Source of the DNA: an uncultured Flavobacteriales bacterium
GTDB lineage: Bacteria; Bacteroidota; Bacteroidia; Flavobacteriales_D; Crocinitomicaceae
NCBI GenBank assembly: GCA_913056215.1
Contig: CAJXMN010000025.1
Location: forward strand, 1-32,136
Reading direction: 5' to 3'
Length of the DNA stretch: 32,136 nt
Below the pieces are notes generated by a model that saw only the letters and a program-made list of their open reading frames with translations, was not told the origin of the DNA and searched no databases. Of this stretch, positions 14,481-22,846 are shown piece by piece; within the stretch, counting starts at the first letter, position 1; each line of letters starts with the position of its first letter. A program made the translations under genes and the position numbers.

Positions 14481-16826
14481 GTGAAACAACTCCTCTTTCT
14501 TTTACTTTTTATCACCTCAGCAGGTATAGCTCAGGACTATACTGTTCGTGGTTTTGTATATGACGAAGAAAATGGCGAAGCATTAGCTTTTATAAAAGTC
14601 ATTTTGAAACCTGCTGATTACGAAGAAGGTGATCCGGTTGAGGGTACTTCTACTAATTATGAAGGCCTATTTCAATTTTCTAAATTACCTGCCGGTGATT
14701 ATACTGTAGAAATTCGAAGTGTTGAACATGAAGACATCACGGATGAAATTACAGTCGGCGACCGTACCATTCTCACCTTGCGATATGAAATGACCAAAAG
14801 TGATGAAGTCAAGGAAATGGAAGAGGTAGCCGTGTATGGAGAGGATCGTGCCAAACGAAACAACGTAGATATGTCGGTTAATAAACTCGATCAAAAAGGA
14901 TTGGAACGCCTGCCGAGTTTTGGTGCTGAAAATGATGTAATCTCTGCTTTCTCTGTCACCCCGGGTGTTGTATCCACTGGTGATCAAGGCGGACAACTTT
15001 ACGTACGTGGTGGTACACCCATTCAGAACAAAATTCTGTTGGATGGAATGACCATCTACAATCCTTTTCACTCCATTGGTTTTTTCTCCGTCTTTGAAAC
15101 TGAGTTGATCAAAAGTGCAGATATTTACACGGGAGGTTTCTCTTCAGAGTTTGGTGGTCGTATTTCATCCATCATGGATATCACATATCGCGATGGGGAT
15201 CTCAAAAATCACGGAGGTAAAGTATCGGTATCACCTTTCATGGGCAAGGCGGTTCTCGAAGGACCTATATTTAAAAATGAAGACGCCCCGGGTAGTGGGG
15301 GATCTTACATATTTTCTGCGAAACATTCGTTACTCGATTACGCCTCTGCTGATATTTATCCTTATGCCAACGACGGACAAGGTTTGCCATTTACTTTTAC
15401 AGACATCTATGGTAAGGCCACAATTAAGAGCCCTGAAGGCAGTAAATTCTCTGCTTTTGGGTTTCGCAACGATGACGCGGTAAATTACACCAATATCGCA
15501 GACTTAAATTGGCAATCCTATGGTGGTGGTCTGAACTTTACGCTGGTTCCAAATTCAAATCCCGTAATCATCAAGGGACACATGAACGCTTCTGATTATG
15601 AAATCTTTTTCCAGGAAGAAGATGGTTCCGCACCAAGAACCAGCAGAATCTCAGGGTTTGATCTCGGATTTGACTTCACTTATTTTCTCCAGAATCAATC
15701 GGAAATCACGTATGGTGTTAATATCGGTGGTTTCTCAACTGATTTCAGAACCGTAAATGAAGTGGATCGCGAAATACGTCGCAATAATTTTAATACAGAA
15801 CTCAGTGCCTATGTCAATTATCGTCTCGTGAAAGGATTGTGGGTCATTAATCCCGGGTTCCGCGTTCAATCCTACCCTTCACTCTCGACAGTGGTTCCGG
15901 AACCGCGTTTGGGCTTGAAATTCAACGCTACGGAAAATCTCCGCTTCAAGGCTTCAGGAGGTTATTATTCTCAAAACTTCACCTCGGCTGTATCAGACCG
16001 CGATGTAGTCACTTTATTTTATGGTTTTTTGGCTGCACCCGACGACGTACAATCCAGTTTTACACAACCTAACGGAAAACAAACTGATCCCGAAAACGGA
16101 ATACAAACCTCTTGGCACGGAATTATCGGTGGTGAATACGATTTCTCACGGCATTTTTCACTTAATATCGAGGGGTACTACAAATATTATCCGAAACTTA
16201 CCAACATCAACGTGAACAAACTCTATGATGATGTGATCGAATTTGAAGATAAACCCGATGTGGCAAAAAAAGATTTTCTCGTAGAGTCAGGGTATGCGTA
16301 TGGAATTGATTTTTTACTCGAATACAATAAAGATCGCATCTTCTTGTGGGGTGTTTATTCATTAGGTAAAACGGAACGTTGGGATGGATTCCAATTTTAT
16401 TCTCCCGTCTTTGATCGCAGACACAATGTGAATTTAGTAGGAACATACAGTTTTTTGGAAAACAAAACACTTGAGGTAAGTCTCCGGTGGAACTTTGGTT
16501 CAGGACTACCTTTTACACCAACTGAAGGATACTATCAAGGAGAAGATTTTACTTCTGGCGTAACGACCGATTACACCACTTCAAATACGAATGATTTTAG
16601 CATTTTACTCGGTCAACTTAATAGTGCGCGACTCCCAACATATCACCGTTTTGATATAACAGTTAAAAAACGCTTTCCCTTTGAAAACGGAACGTTGCTT
16701 AATGCTAAATTAGGTGTGACTAATATCTATGACCGTGAGAATATCTTTTACGTTAATCGGGTTACAAATGAAAAGATTTATCAACTCCCCATTCTTCCGA
16801 GTATCGGGTTGAGTTATGACTTTTAG
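14481..16826 (+). CDS. TonB-dependent receptor with carboxypeptidase-regulatory-like N-terminal domain
   Basis: A 781-residue outer-membrane receptor. A GTG start directly precedes a signal peptide (MKQLLFLLLFITSAGIAQ); no alternative ATG fits. Residues about 20-105 form a CarboxypepD_reg-like domain (GFVYDEENGEALAFIKV, YEGLFQFSKLPAGDYTVEI). The plug domain is about 125-240 with QLYVRGGTPIQNKILLDGM and YTGGFSSEFGGRISS. A 22-strand barrel follows and ends in GLSYDF with a terminal Phe. No SusD-like partner is adjacent, so this is not a classical Sus pair, and the substrate is unknown. A -7 box and an inverted repeat lie in its leader. Confidence 0.92.
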   Translation: MKQLLFLLLFITSAGIAQDYTVRGFVYDEENGEALAFIKVILKPADYEEGDPVEGTSTNYEGLFQFSKLPAGDYTVEIRSVEHEDITDEITVGDRTILTLRYEMTKSDEVKEMEEVAVYGEDRAKRNNVDMSVNKLDQKGLERLPSFGAENDVISAFSVTPGVVSTGDQGGQLYVRGGTPIQNKILLDGMTIYNPFHSIGFFSVFETELIKSADIYTGGFSSEFGGRISSIMDITYRDGDLKNHGGKVSVSPFMGKAVLEGPIFKNEDAPGSGGSYIFSAKHSLLDYASADIYPYANDGQGLPFTFTDIYGKATIKSPEGSKFSAFGFRNDDAVNYTNIADLNWQSYGGGLNFTLVPNSNPVIIKGHMNASDYEIFFQEEDGSAPRTSRISGFDLGFDFTYFLQNQSEITYGVNIGGFSTDFRTVNEVDREIRRNNFNTELSAYVNYRLVKGLWVINPGFRVQSYPSLSTVVPEPRLGLKFNATENLRFKASGGYYSQNFTSAVSDRDVVTLFYGFLAAPDDVQSSFTQPNGKQTDPENGIQTSWHGIIGGEYDFSRHFSLNIEGYYKYYPKLTNINVNKLYDDVIEFEDKPDVAKKDFLVESGYAYGIDFLLEYNKDRIFLWGVYSLGKTERWDGFQFYSPVFDRRHNVNLVGTYSFLENKTLEVSLRWNFGSGLPFTPTEGYYQGEDFTSGVTTDYTTSNTNDFSILLGQLNSARLPTYHRFDITVKKRFPFENGTLLNAKLGVTNIYDRENIFYVNRVTNEKIYQLPILPSIGLSYDF

Positions 16827-17278
16827 CACATAGCTATTATTTTGTCATACTTAACTATTATTTATCGCTGTCTTGTTTTGATAAATCGATGCCGTTAAAT
16901 GTGTTGAATCTAAATGCACACTCACCATTTAATCAGCCAAAAAAAGCAAGATAGCTAGCTTCACAATAGAGGTTCACCCCCAGCATTTGGGCTGTTTTTA
17001 ATTTCATCCTTTCGTTTTATATTTTTAATTGCTAATTGCACACAGAGTTGATTGACGCTACAGTTTTAGATTTTAATCAGGGCGAAATACGGCAAGCACA
17101 TTTCTTTCTATTACGCTACGTTAATGTAAGAACCCAGGAGACTTCACAGTATGCCGACTCTATTGAGCCACTCATTTTAATTCTTGAGGTATGAATAGCA
17201 ATTGAAAGTAATGTTCAACTACATAAAAAAAGCGCAGCTCTAATGAACCGCGCTTTCTATCATAAATGAAGTTTGTAA
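16827..17278. other. 452-base gap between TonB receptor and T9SS protein genes
   Basis: The gap holds a weak plus-strand hairpin with a T run (CAGC, six bases, GCTG, then TTTTT; 16981-16999) that may end TonB-receptor transcripts. It also holds an open frame without ATG (TTG 17036 to TGA 17194, 52 codons) that could be a gene remnant, and the minus-strand terminator at 17225-17256. I see nothing else. Confidence 0.5.
17225..17256 (-). terminator. Intrinsic terminator after the T9SS-sorted protein gene
   Basis: On the minus strand AAAGCGC pairs with GCGCTTT (extended by wobble pairs) and is followed by a run of seven T. It lies about 23 bases past the stop codon. Confidence 0.88.
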
Positions 17279-18307
17279 TTATTCAATCACCACTGATTTT
17301 GTTTCTTTGGCTCCTTCAGCAGCAATAGTCACAAAATACATTCCAGACTTTATACCAGTAACGTCTATTGAATGAACAGTAGACATTTGCTGATTAAGTA
17401 CTTCACGCCCTGTTGCGTCAGTGATGGTCACATTAGCTTCAACTACATTTTTGGGTAATTGAACCGTCAATTCATCAGAAGCTGGGTTTGGATATAAACG
17501 CGTTGCTTCAAGTAAACCATTTTCTTCTGTACCTAATACGTAGTCAGGATCTTCAGCACTCATGACTAAGTTGAACTCAGATATTGCACTTCCGCCCTGA
17601 CCAAAATTCACGTATGTGTGAACAAAGACGGGTAGTGTGCTATTAGCTAAATCGTAATATTCGTATTGAACACGATCAAGAATGAAGTTTCCAAATGCTG
17701 TAGTCACTTCCGTCGTCTCGATCAATTTATAACGCGTTATATTACTATACTGCACACCATCAGCAAGGATAAGCTCTCCAGTTCCATCTACGGTAGCAGT
17801 GAGGCTTCCCGTGGCAGGTGAAGTTTGCGTTCCTCCTACGTCGTAAGTGGCAGTTCCCTCATAATTATCTGAAAACTGATCATTCAATGCAAAAGGATAC
17901 TGATATTGAACAGCTTCATCAGTTGACAACTCTACCTGAACATCACCAATATCACCATCTGAATAGACAAATCCAGTACTTACTCTTTCTGATGAATTAG
18001 AGTACGTGAAGTTTTTTAAGAAATTTTGAATATCCAGTACTTCTGTGGCCGTCGGATATTCCGACTGATAGGATGTAGAAGCTGGATCTAATACTGTAAA
18101 TGTTCGGCTTTCACCATCATAACCTCCAAAACTACTGTAATCCCAGGTAGCATTAGCTCCAGTTTCATTTTCATAATCAGGCGCCATACTATCAATGACA
18201 AACAAGGTTGTTCCGTCTGAAATAGCAGGTTCATTTGACTGGTCAAATTGTGCAAAAGTGGACGCTCCTACAAAAAGTGAAGCGACGAGTAGTAAATTTT
18301 TCTTCAT
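17279..18307 (-). CDS. Secreted protein with type IX secretion C-terminal sorting domain
   Basis: A 342-residue protein. The signal peptide is MKKNLLLVASLFVGASTFAQ; this ATG (18307) is preferred over one at 18331 because an exact -7 promoter box (18336-18329) overlaps the longer start. The C-terminal ~72 residues form a type A T9SS sorting domain: LYPNPASDELTVQLP, then VTITDATGREVLNQQM and IKSGMYFVTI, ending KSVVIE. The domain directs outer-membrane translocation by the Por/T9SS machinery and is normally removed. The middle (about 20-265) is beta-rich, Thr/Ser/Asp-rich and almost free of Cys. I do not recognise it and assign no activity. It has its own promoter box and terminator, so it is probably monocistronic. 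Confidence 0.9.
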   Translation of the reverse strand: MKKNLLLVASLFVGASTFAQFDQSNEPAISDGTTLFVIDSMAPDYENETGANATWDYSSFGGYDGESRTFTVLDPASTSYQSEYPTATEVLDIQNFLKNFTYSNSSERVSTGFVYSDGDIGDVQVELSTDEAVQYQYPFALNDQFSDNYEGTATYDVGGTQTSPATGSLTATVDGTGELILADGVQYSNITRYKLIETTEVTTAFGNFILDRVQYEYYDLANSTLPVFVHTYVNFGQGGSAISEFNLVMSAEDPDYVLGTEENGLLEATRLYPNPASDELTVQLPKNVVEANVTITDATGREVLNQQMSTVHSIDVTGIKSGMYFVTIAAEGAKETKSVVIE

Positions 18308-18328
18308 AATTTTCTTTTTTAGTATTAA

Positions 18329-18336
18329 CAAATGTA
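18329..18336 (-). promoter_or_regulatory. Predicted -7 box for the T9SS-sorted protein gene
   Basis: TACATTTG on the minus strand is an exact TAnnTTTG match, about 22 bases before the chosen ATG. It overlaps the alternative upstream ATG (18331), which argues against that start. No clear -33 TTG. Confidence 0.45.
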
Positions 18337-18383
18337 CAAAACTTATCGTTTTTAAGAGGTAAAATTCCGTTTTCTCGCGAACA

Positions 18384-18410
18384 TTGCCCCCATCAGAAAC
18401 GTTAGCTTTG
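18384..18410 (+). promoter_or_regulatory. Predicted promoter of the RND/MMPL gene
   Basis: TTG (18384-18386), 16 bases, TAGCTTTG (18403-18410). The -7 box is exact and the spacer slightly short. Transcription would start near 18417, leaving only about 7 bases before the ATG at 18424, close to leaderless. Confidence 0.55.
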
Positions 18411-18423
18411 CAACTTAAACGTA

Positions 18424-20697
18424 ATGAAATTGAAAAACGTTGGTAAACATCAGTTTAAAGTCGTTGCTTATATAATATTAAGCATAGTTGCAGTTATTAC
18501 TTTGTTTTTTGCATTTCAAGTGCCTAAGACAAGCTTAGACTATAATTTTGAGGATTTTTTTCCCGCCGATGATGAAAGCACTCAGTTCTTTTATGAACAC
18601 CGCGCTAAATTCGCATCAGACAATGACTTTCTGCTCGTTGCTATTGAGCATAAAACAGGGGTTTTCGACACGACTTTTATGAAAAACGTCAATCGACTCA
18701 CAAAAGCTATAGATAGCATGGATCACGTTCAATTTACGCGATCTATTACGTCCGAAAATGAACGCTTCATTTACATGAATGGAGCTACTGGCGAACGACC
18801 TTACATCAATTTTAAAAATGTAGATTTATCTCGTGACTCCACTAATATATTTGAAAATAAAGAGCTCATCAACACTTTGATTAATCAAGATGCCGATGCG
18901 GTGGCAATTTTTGTGCGACATGAAGATTTATTGAGCAAAGCGAAAAGTGACTCGCTTGTAAATGCTATCAAATCGAGCGTTCAGTCTTTCGATTTTGACA
19001 ATGTACGAATGGCCGGTCGTACGGTAGGCCAACTCTTCTATATCAACACCATGCGTGGAGAAATGACTTTTTACGTCGGACTCAGTATGATTTTAGTTGT
19101 CATTTTCCTTCTGATTGCGTTCCGATCGATGTGGGGACTTCTCATTCCGCAAATTGTAATTGTGGGTTCTATGGTCTGGATTGTCGGATTTATGGCCTTC
19201 GTGAAAGAGCCCCTCAATATTCTTCTCATCATTCTGCCTTCCATCATGTTCGTGGTATCAATGTCCGATGTGATCCATTTAGTCTCAAAATATTTTGAGC
19301 TGCTGCGAGAGAACATCCCCAAATTTAAAGCCATTAAAATCGCATTTAAAGAGATTGGTATGGCTACTTTCTTGACCTCCGTAACCACAGCGATTGGATT
19401 TTTCTCATTATTATTTGTGAATGTCAAACCCATTCAAACATTTGGTCTCTATGTGGGAATCGGGGTTTTAATGGCGTTCGTTCTGACATTTTCAACACTG
19501 CCTTTTTTGTTTTATTTCACAAAGCCACCACGCATCGCATTGCATGAAGATCGAAACTTTTGGCGCCCCATACTCCTCCGTTCCTTATTATTCACACTGC
19601 GTCATCGCACTCGAATACCCTGGATAGCGCTCATTATTATTGCTGTTTTTGCATTCGGAACTACGTTTATTGTATCGAACAATTACCTCATGGATGATGT
19701 CGATGAAGAGGTCTCCATTAAACAGGATTTCAACTACTTTGACAATAAGTTTGGTGGCGTGCGACCTATTGAGATCTCAGCGAGAATTAAAGACACGAGT
19801 TCATCTGTCTGGGATAAAAAACACCTTCAGCGATTAGAGCAGTTACAACACTACTTGGTCGAAAATTACGGTGTTCAAATTAAAAATTCTCTGGTTCGAA
19901 ATATGCAGATTTTAAACAGGGCATCCAATGCCGGTGATACCAGTCAATTTAAAATCCCCTCAAAACAAATCCAAATTAATCAGTTCAAACGCATGCTCAA
20001 AATCGCTGATCAAGGCAGGTTTATACATACTTTTGTAGATAGTACAGAACTCGTGACACGTATTTCGGGAACAATACCTGACTGGGGAAACAAAAAGACG
20101 CAATTAAAAGATCAAGCACTTGAACAATACATCGATTCTACTTTTAACGAAACAATTTATGATATTCGTATTACAGGTTCTGCTCACCTTCTTGATAAAA
20201 ATATGCGTTATATGTCAACGAGTCTCGTTGAAGGTCTCTCTTTCGCGATTGTTATTGTTGCTATCATCATGGGAATATTATACCGATCGACGCGTATGCT
20301 CATGATCTCAATTGTTCCAAATGTAATTCCTCTGATAATTATTGCTGGCGTTATGGGATATTTCGGCATCAATCTAAAGATCACAACTGCTATCGTTTTC
20401 ACGATTGCCTTTGGTATTGCCATTGATGATACTATTCACTTTCTCAGCAAATTCAAACTTGAATTAAATAAAGGGAAATCAAAGCTCTATGCGCTAAAAC
20501 GAACTTATCTGAGCACTGGAAAAGCCATTACTTTAACATCACTCATCTTGATTTCAGGATTCCTTTTGTTACTGATGTCTGATTTTATGGGCACCTATTA
20601 CATGGGACTAATGGTCTGTATCACCCTCTTAGTAGCTGTAATCGCGGATTTATTCTTGCTTCCCCTCCTGATTATCTATTTCTACAAAAAAAAGTGA
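18424..20697 (+). CDS. RND-superfamily (MMPL/HAE3-type) membrane transporter
   Basis: A 757-residue inner-membrane protein with the two-fold RND layout: one helix (about 13-31), a large periplasmic loop, five helices, then the same again, twelve helices in all. The fourth helix of each half carries the acidic relay expected in MMPL/HAE3 transporters: SMSDVIHLVSKYF in the first half and AIDDTIHFLSKF in the second. The protein is shorter than AcrB-type pumps (about 1000 residues) and fits MMPL/HAE3 exporters that move lipids, hopanoids or hydrophobic compounds. No adaptor or TolC-like gene is adjacent, so the substrate is unknown. The LDYNFEDFFPADDE segment after helix 1 is typical of the family. 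Confidence 0.9.
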   Translation: MKLKNVGKHQFKVVAYIILSIVAVITLFFAFQVPKTSLDYNFEDFFPADDESTQFFYEHRAKFASDNDFLLVAIEHKTGVFDTTFMKNVNRLTKAIDSMDHVQFTRSITSENERFIYMNGATGERPYINFKNVDLSRDSTNIFENKELINTLINQDADAVAIFVRHEDLLSKAKSDSLVNAIKSSVQSFDFDNVRMAGRTVGQLFYINTMRGEMTFYVGLSMILVVIFLLIAFRSMWGLLIPQIVIVGSMVWIVGFMAFVKEPLNILLIILPSIMFVVSMSDVIHLVSKYFELLRENIPKFKAIKIAFKEIGMATFLTSVTTAIGFFSLLFVNVKPIQTFGLYVGIGVLMAFVLTFSTLPFLFYFTKPPRIALHEDRNFWRPILLRSLLFTLRHRTRIPWIALIIIAVFAFGTTFIVSNNYLMDDVDEEVSIKQDFNYFDNKFGGVRPIEISARIKDTSSSVWDKKHLQRLEQLQHYLVENYGVQIKNSLVRNMQILNRASNAGDTSQFKIPSKQIQINQFKRMLKIADQGRFIHTFVDSTELVTRISGTIPDWGNKKTQLKDQALEQYIDSTFNETIYDIRITGSAHLLDKNMRYMSTSLVEGLSFAIVIVAIIMGILYRSTRMLMISIVPNVIPLIIIAGVMGYFGINLKITTAIVFTIAFGIAIDDTIHFLSKFKLELNKGKSKLYALKRTYLSTGKAITLTSLILISGFLLLLMSDFMGTYYMGLMVCITLLVAVIADLFLLPLLIIYFYKKK

Positions 20698-20728
20698 AAC
20701 AGCTCGGAGAACATTGAGGTCATCGCAA

Positions 20729-22465
20729 TCAATTAAAGAAATCCCAGGTAATGCCTGCGCGAAGAATGAAAGGCATTAAAGGATAATTATTACCCATTCT
20801 CGCTCCCCTATCGTTGATAAAATAATCGATATTCTCTGCTCGCACAAACAACCTGAATTGATCAATAGCAATAGCAGTAAATACATTTATTCGTACCAAC
20901 TCCGGAACATTTTCAGCAGTTTGAATAGGCGAATAAACTCCTAAGACACCGTTGTACTCCATAAATTGATAGTCCGAATCGTATCCTAAATCAACTCCGA
21001 AGGTAAAACCGAGATTTCCTGAGAAAACTTTTGTAGAATAAGCGATTCGATTCATCGTCGAAAGAATGGGTTGATAATTGAAATTGGAAGTGTTCCAACG
21101 GAGTGTCAGACGCGGATAAATATTCCAGGACCCTAGATGATAGGCGCCACTTATAGTACCACTACCTACACTGACTACATCAAGCGTATCTTGTCGCCAT
21201 TCATCGGCTATAAAATAGCGACCGTTATTTATAGTCGTCCAGTTCATATCGAATTTTAAATGATTGCTTCGCCGGTCTCCAATGCGAATTGCTCCATTGA
21301 TACCCAGTGATTGCTGCATGGACAAATCTTCAATGTTCCATTGGTAGTAATTGGACCGGTAAAATCGCTGAAAAGGACGCGGGTATGTATTCATGAAATT
21401 CACAGAACCCATCATATCAATGTTTTCCTTCCAATTAAAATGGAGCTGAGACTGGCTTTTCAATTCTCCAATAGCTCCTAAAAAATTAAAATAAAATTGA
21501 CTCTTCAGTTGAACGGCATCTGTCAACTTGATATTTGCTAAACTATGAATAAATGCTTCGTTCGTATCGCGATAACTACCCAGGTTTTGATTTTTCCAGT
21601 AGGTATGGTTCAGCGTGGCGTCCCATTTTATGCGTTCTGATGAGAAATAAATTCCAGCGCCGTTGGACAAACTGGAGGTTTGGTATTGATCGCGTGTTTT
21701 ACTCGTATCAATAAATAACGTATCGTAATCCAGTACTTGACCAGACTCGTATTCGCGTCCAATCAAATCAAAGTGATGACGCGTTTTCAGTCCACCGCCC
21801 CAGGTCGAGTCGCCAATAAATTGGTAATAATTGTCCCAGGCTATAGAAAGATCCCGGGCACGCGAACGCCCAGACCGACTTCTGACGGTCAAAAATTCAA
21901 GTCCTAGTGATGCAGCATCTTCCAAATTGGTAACACCACCATTCTCTCCTTGATCATCAGCTCCATAGAACACTTCAAAGCGCGTGCTATATCGCTTATC
22001 GCGATGATAAAAAAGCAAATTAACATCGTTAATGGTAAAATCACTATTCCGCAGTAATCCGTCACTCGTCCTTCGGTGAAATTGAAAATGCAACTGCGTA
22101 CTATCCGTAAAGAAGTGATGGTAGTTCACATTCATAGCTTGATTGAGACCAGAACCAAAAGCATATTGAAATCCCAAATAAGGAAGACCTGTCCACAATG
22201 GTTGTACTTTCTTACGTTGTGTTTTGTAATACAATCCCGCAATACTACCCTGCAGTTGTATGGGTAATTGATGTTCATAATAGCGTGCATCACCACCCCC
22301 TGGACGAAGGTTAATATGCTTTACGAGTGCAGCATCAATAGAGTCAATAGCCGTGCCATTCGATCGGAAATTCAACCCAATAGAATCCAGCGACTGCACC
22401 AGTTGAACCTGCCCAATAACAACAGGGCTAAACAATATCATTAAAAGGATAATTACATTTCTCAT
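20729..22465 (-). CDS. Putative Bacteroidota porin (outer-membrane beta-barrel)
   Basis: About 578 residues from the ATG at 22465, which begins the signal peptide MRNVIILLMILFSPVVIGQ; a longer frame adds 51 residues unlike a protein N-terminus, so I excluded it. The mature protein starts with a short SLDSIGLNF segment, then LPIQLQGSIAGLYYKT, and continues as many amphipathic strands rich in Tyr, Trp, Asn and Arg. The C-terminal part RLFVRAENIDYFIND and LMPFILRAGITWDFFN is the hallmark of proteins annotated putative porin in this phylum. It is expected in the outer membrane; whether it passes a specific solute is unknown. Upstream lies a 381-base gap with hairpins. Confidence 0.88.
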   Translation of the reverse strand: MRNVIILLMILFSPVVIGQVQLVQSLDSIGLNFRSNGTAIDSIDAALVKHINLRPGGGDARYYEHQLPIQLQGSIAGLYYKTQRKKVQPLWTGLPYLGFQYAFGSGLNQAMNVNYHHFFTDSTQLHFQFHRRTSDGLLRNSDFTINDVNLLFYHRDKRYSTRFEVFYGADDQGENGGVTNLEDAASLGLEFLTVRSRSGRSRARDLSIAWDNYYQFIGDSTWGGGLKTRHHFDLIGREYESGQVLDYDTLFIDTSKTRDQYQTSSLSNGAGIYFSSERIKWDATLNHTYWKNQNLGSYRDTNEAFIHSLANIKLTDAVQLKSQFYFNFLGAIGELKSQSQLHFNWKENIDMMGSVNFMNTYPRPFQRFYRSNYYQWNIEDLSMQQSLGINGAIRIGDRRSNHLKFDMNWTTINNGRYFIADEWRQDTLDVVSVGSGTISGAYHLGSWNIYPRLTLRWNTSNFNYQPILSTMNRIAYSTKVFSGNLGFTFGVDLGYDSDYQFMEYNGVLGVYSPIQTAENVPELVRINVFTAIAIDQFRLFVRAENIDYFINDRGARMGNNYPLMPFILRAGITWDFFN

Positions 22466-22846
22466 GGTCTGATTGAGACAAGCTGTACAAATTACTTCCG
22501 CGGCAATAATACGAATTTCTAACGAAAGGCATTTGTCTTGCGATGCGAAAGAAAAAAACCATGTAGCTTTTATTTCTGAAAACTGCAGAAAAACAGGGAT
22601 AGGTCCTCCGGTTTGCATCTGTAATCCTCTGGGTTAGCCTTGCTGTAAAACGAAGGGAGGCCCGCCATCCACACACCGAGTCGGTTCCTAAATTAAATAA
22701 TTGTAAGTTTCGAAATACACTACATGGGCGGTCATGCGACCTCAAGTACAACCGCTGTCTTTACAGGGCGACTTGTACTACAAATTTACATTTTTCTAGC
22801 GTACCATTCCTCACATTTCATCATAAACAACAGTTTGTCATATCCT
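22466..22846. other. 381-base non-coding gap with hairpins upstream of the porin gene
   Basis: No credible gene is present on either strand; frames that are open have no protein-like composition. The gap contains an exact minus-strand -7 box (TAAATTTG, 22788-22781), the hairpin at 22745-22779, a small GGTC-ATGC-GACC hairpin (22730-22741), ACCGA/TCGGT (near 22680), and a weak terminator-like CAG(A)GGAT...ATCCCTG-TTTTT (22631-22589, minus). Together they could form a leader or small RNA. Nothing matched a riboswitch or housekeeping RNA I know. Confidence 0.45.
22745..22779. repeat. Strong hairpin-forming inverted repeat
   Basis: AGTACAA (22745-22751) and TTGTACT (22773-22779) pair perfectly. 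Inside, CGCTGT can pair with ACA and GCG around a CTTT loop with a two-base bulge. No T run follows on either strand, so it does not look like a normal terminator. It lies between the DUF4836 and porin genes. Confidence 0.6.

Noticed and set aside
22428-22751. Minus-strand frame of 107 codons covering the gap before the porin
   Set aside because: Composition is erratic (many Arg, Cys, Phe) and it overlaps the porin signal peptide in another frame.
22580-22790. Known riboswitch, tmRNA, RNase P RNA, SRP RNA or tRNA in the hairpin-rich gap
   Set aside because: I looked for the conserved cores (cobalamin and TPP boxes, tmRNA ends, RNase P and SRP motifs, tRNA T-loop) and found none; only an unassigned structured region remains.
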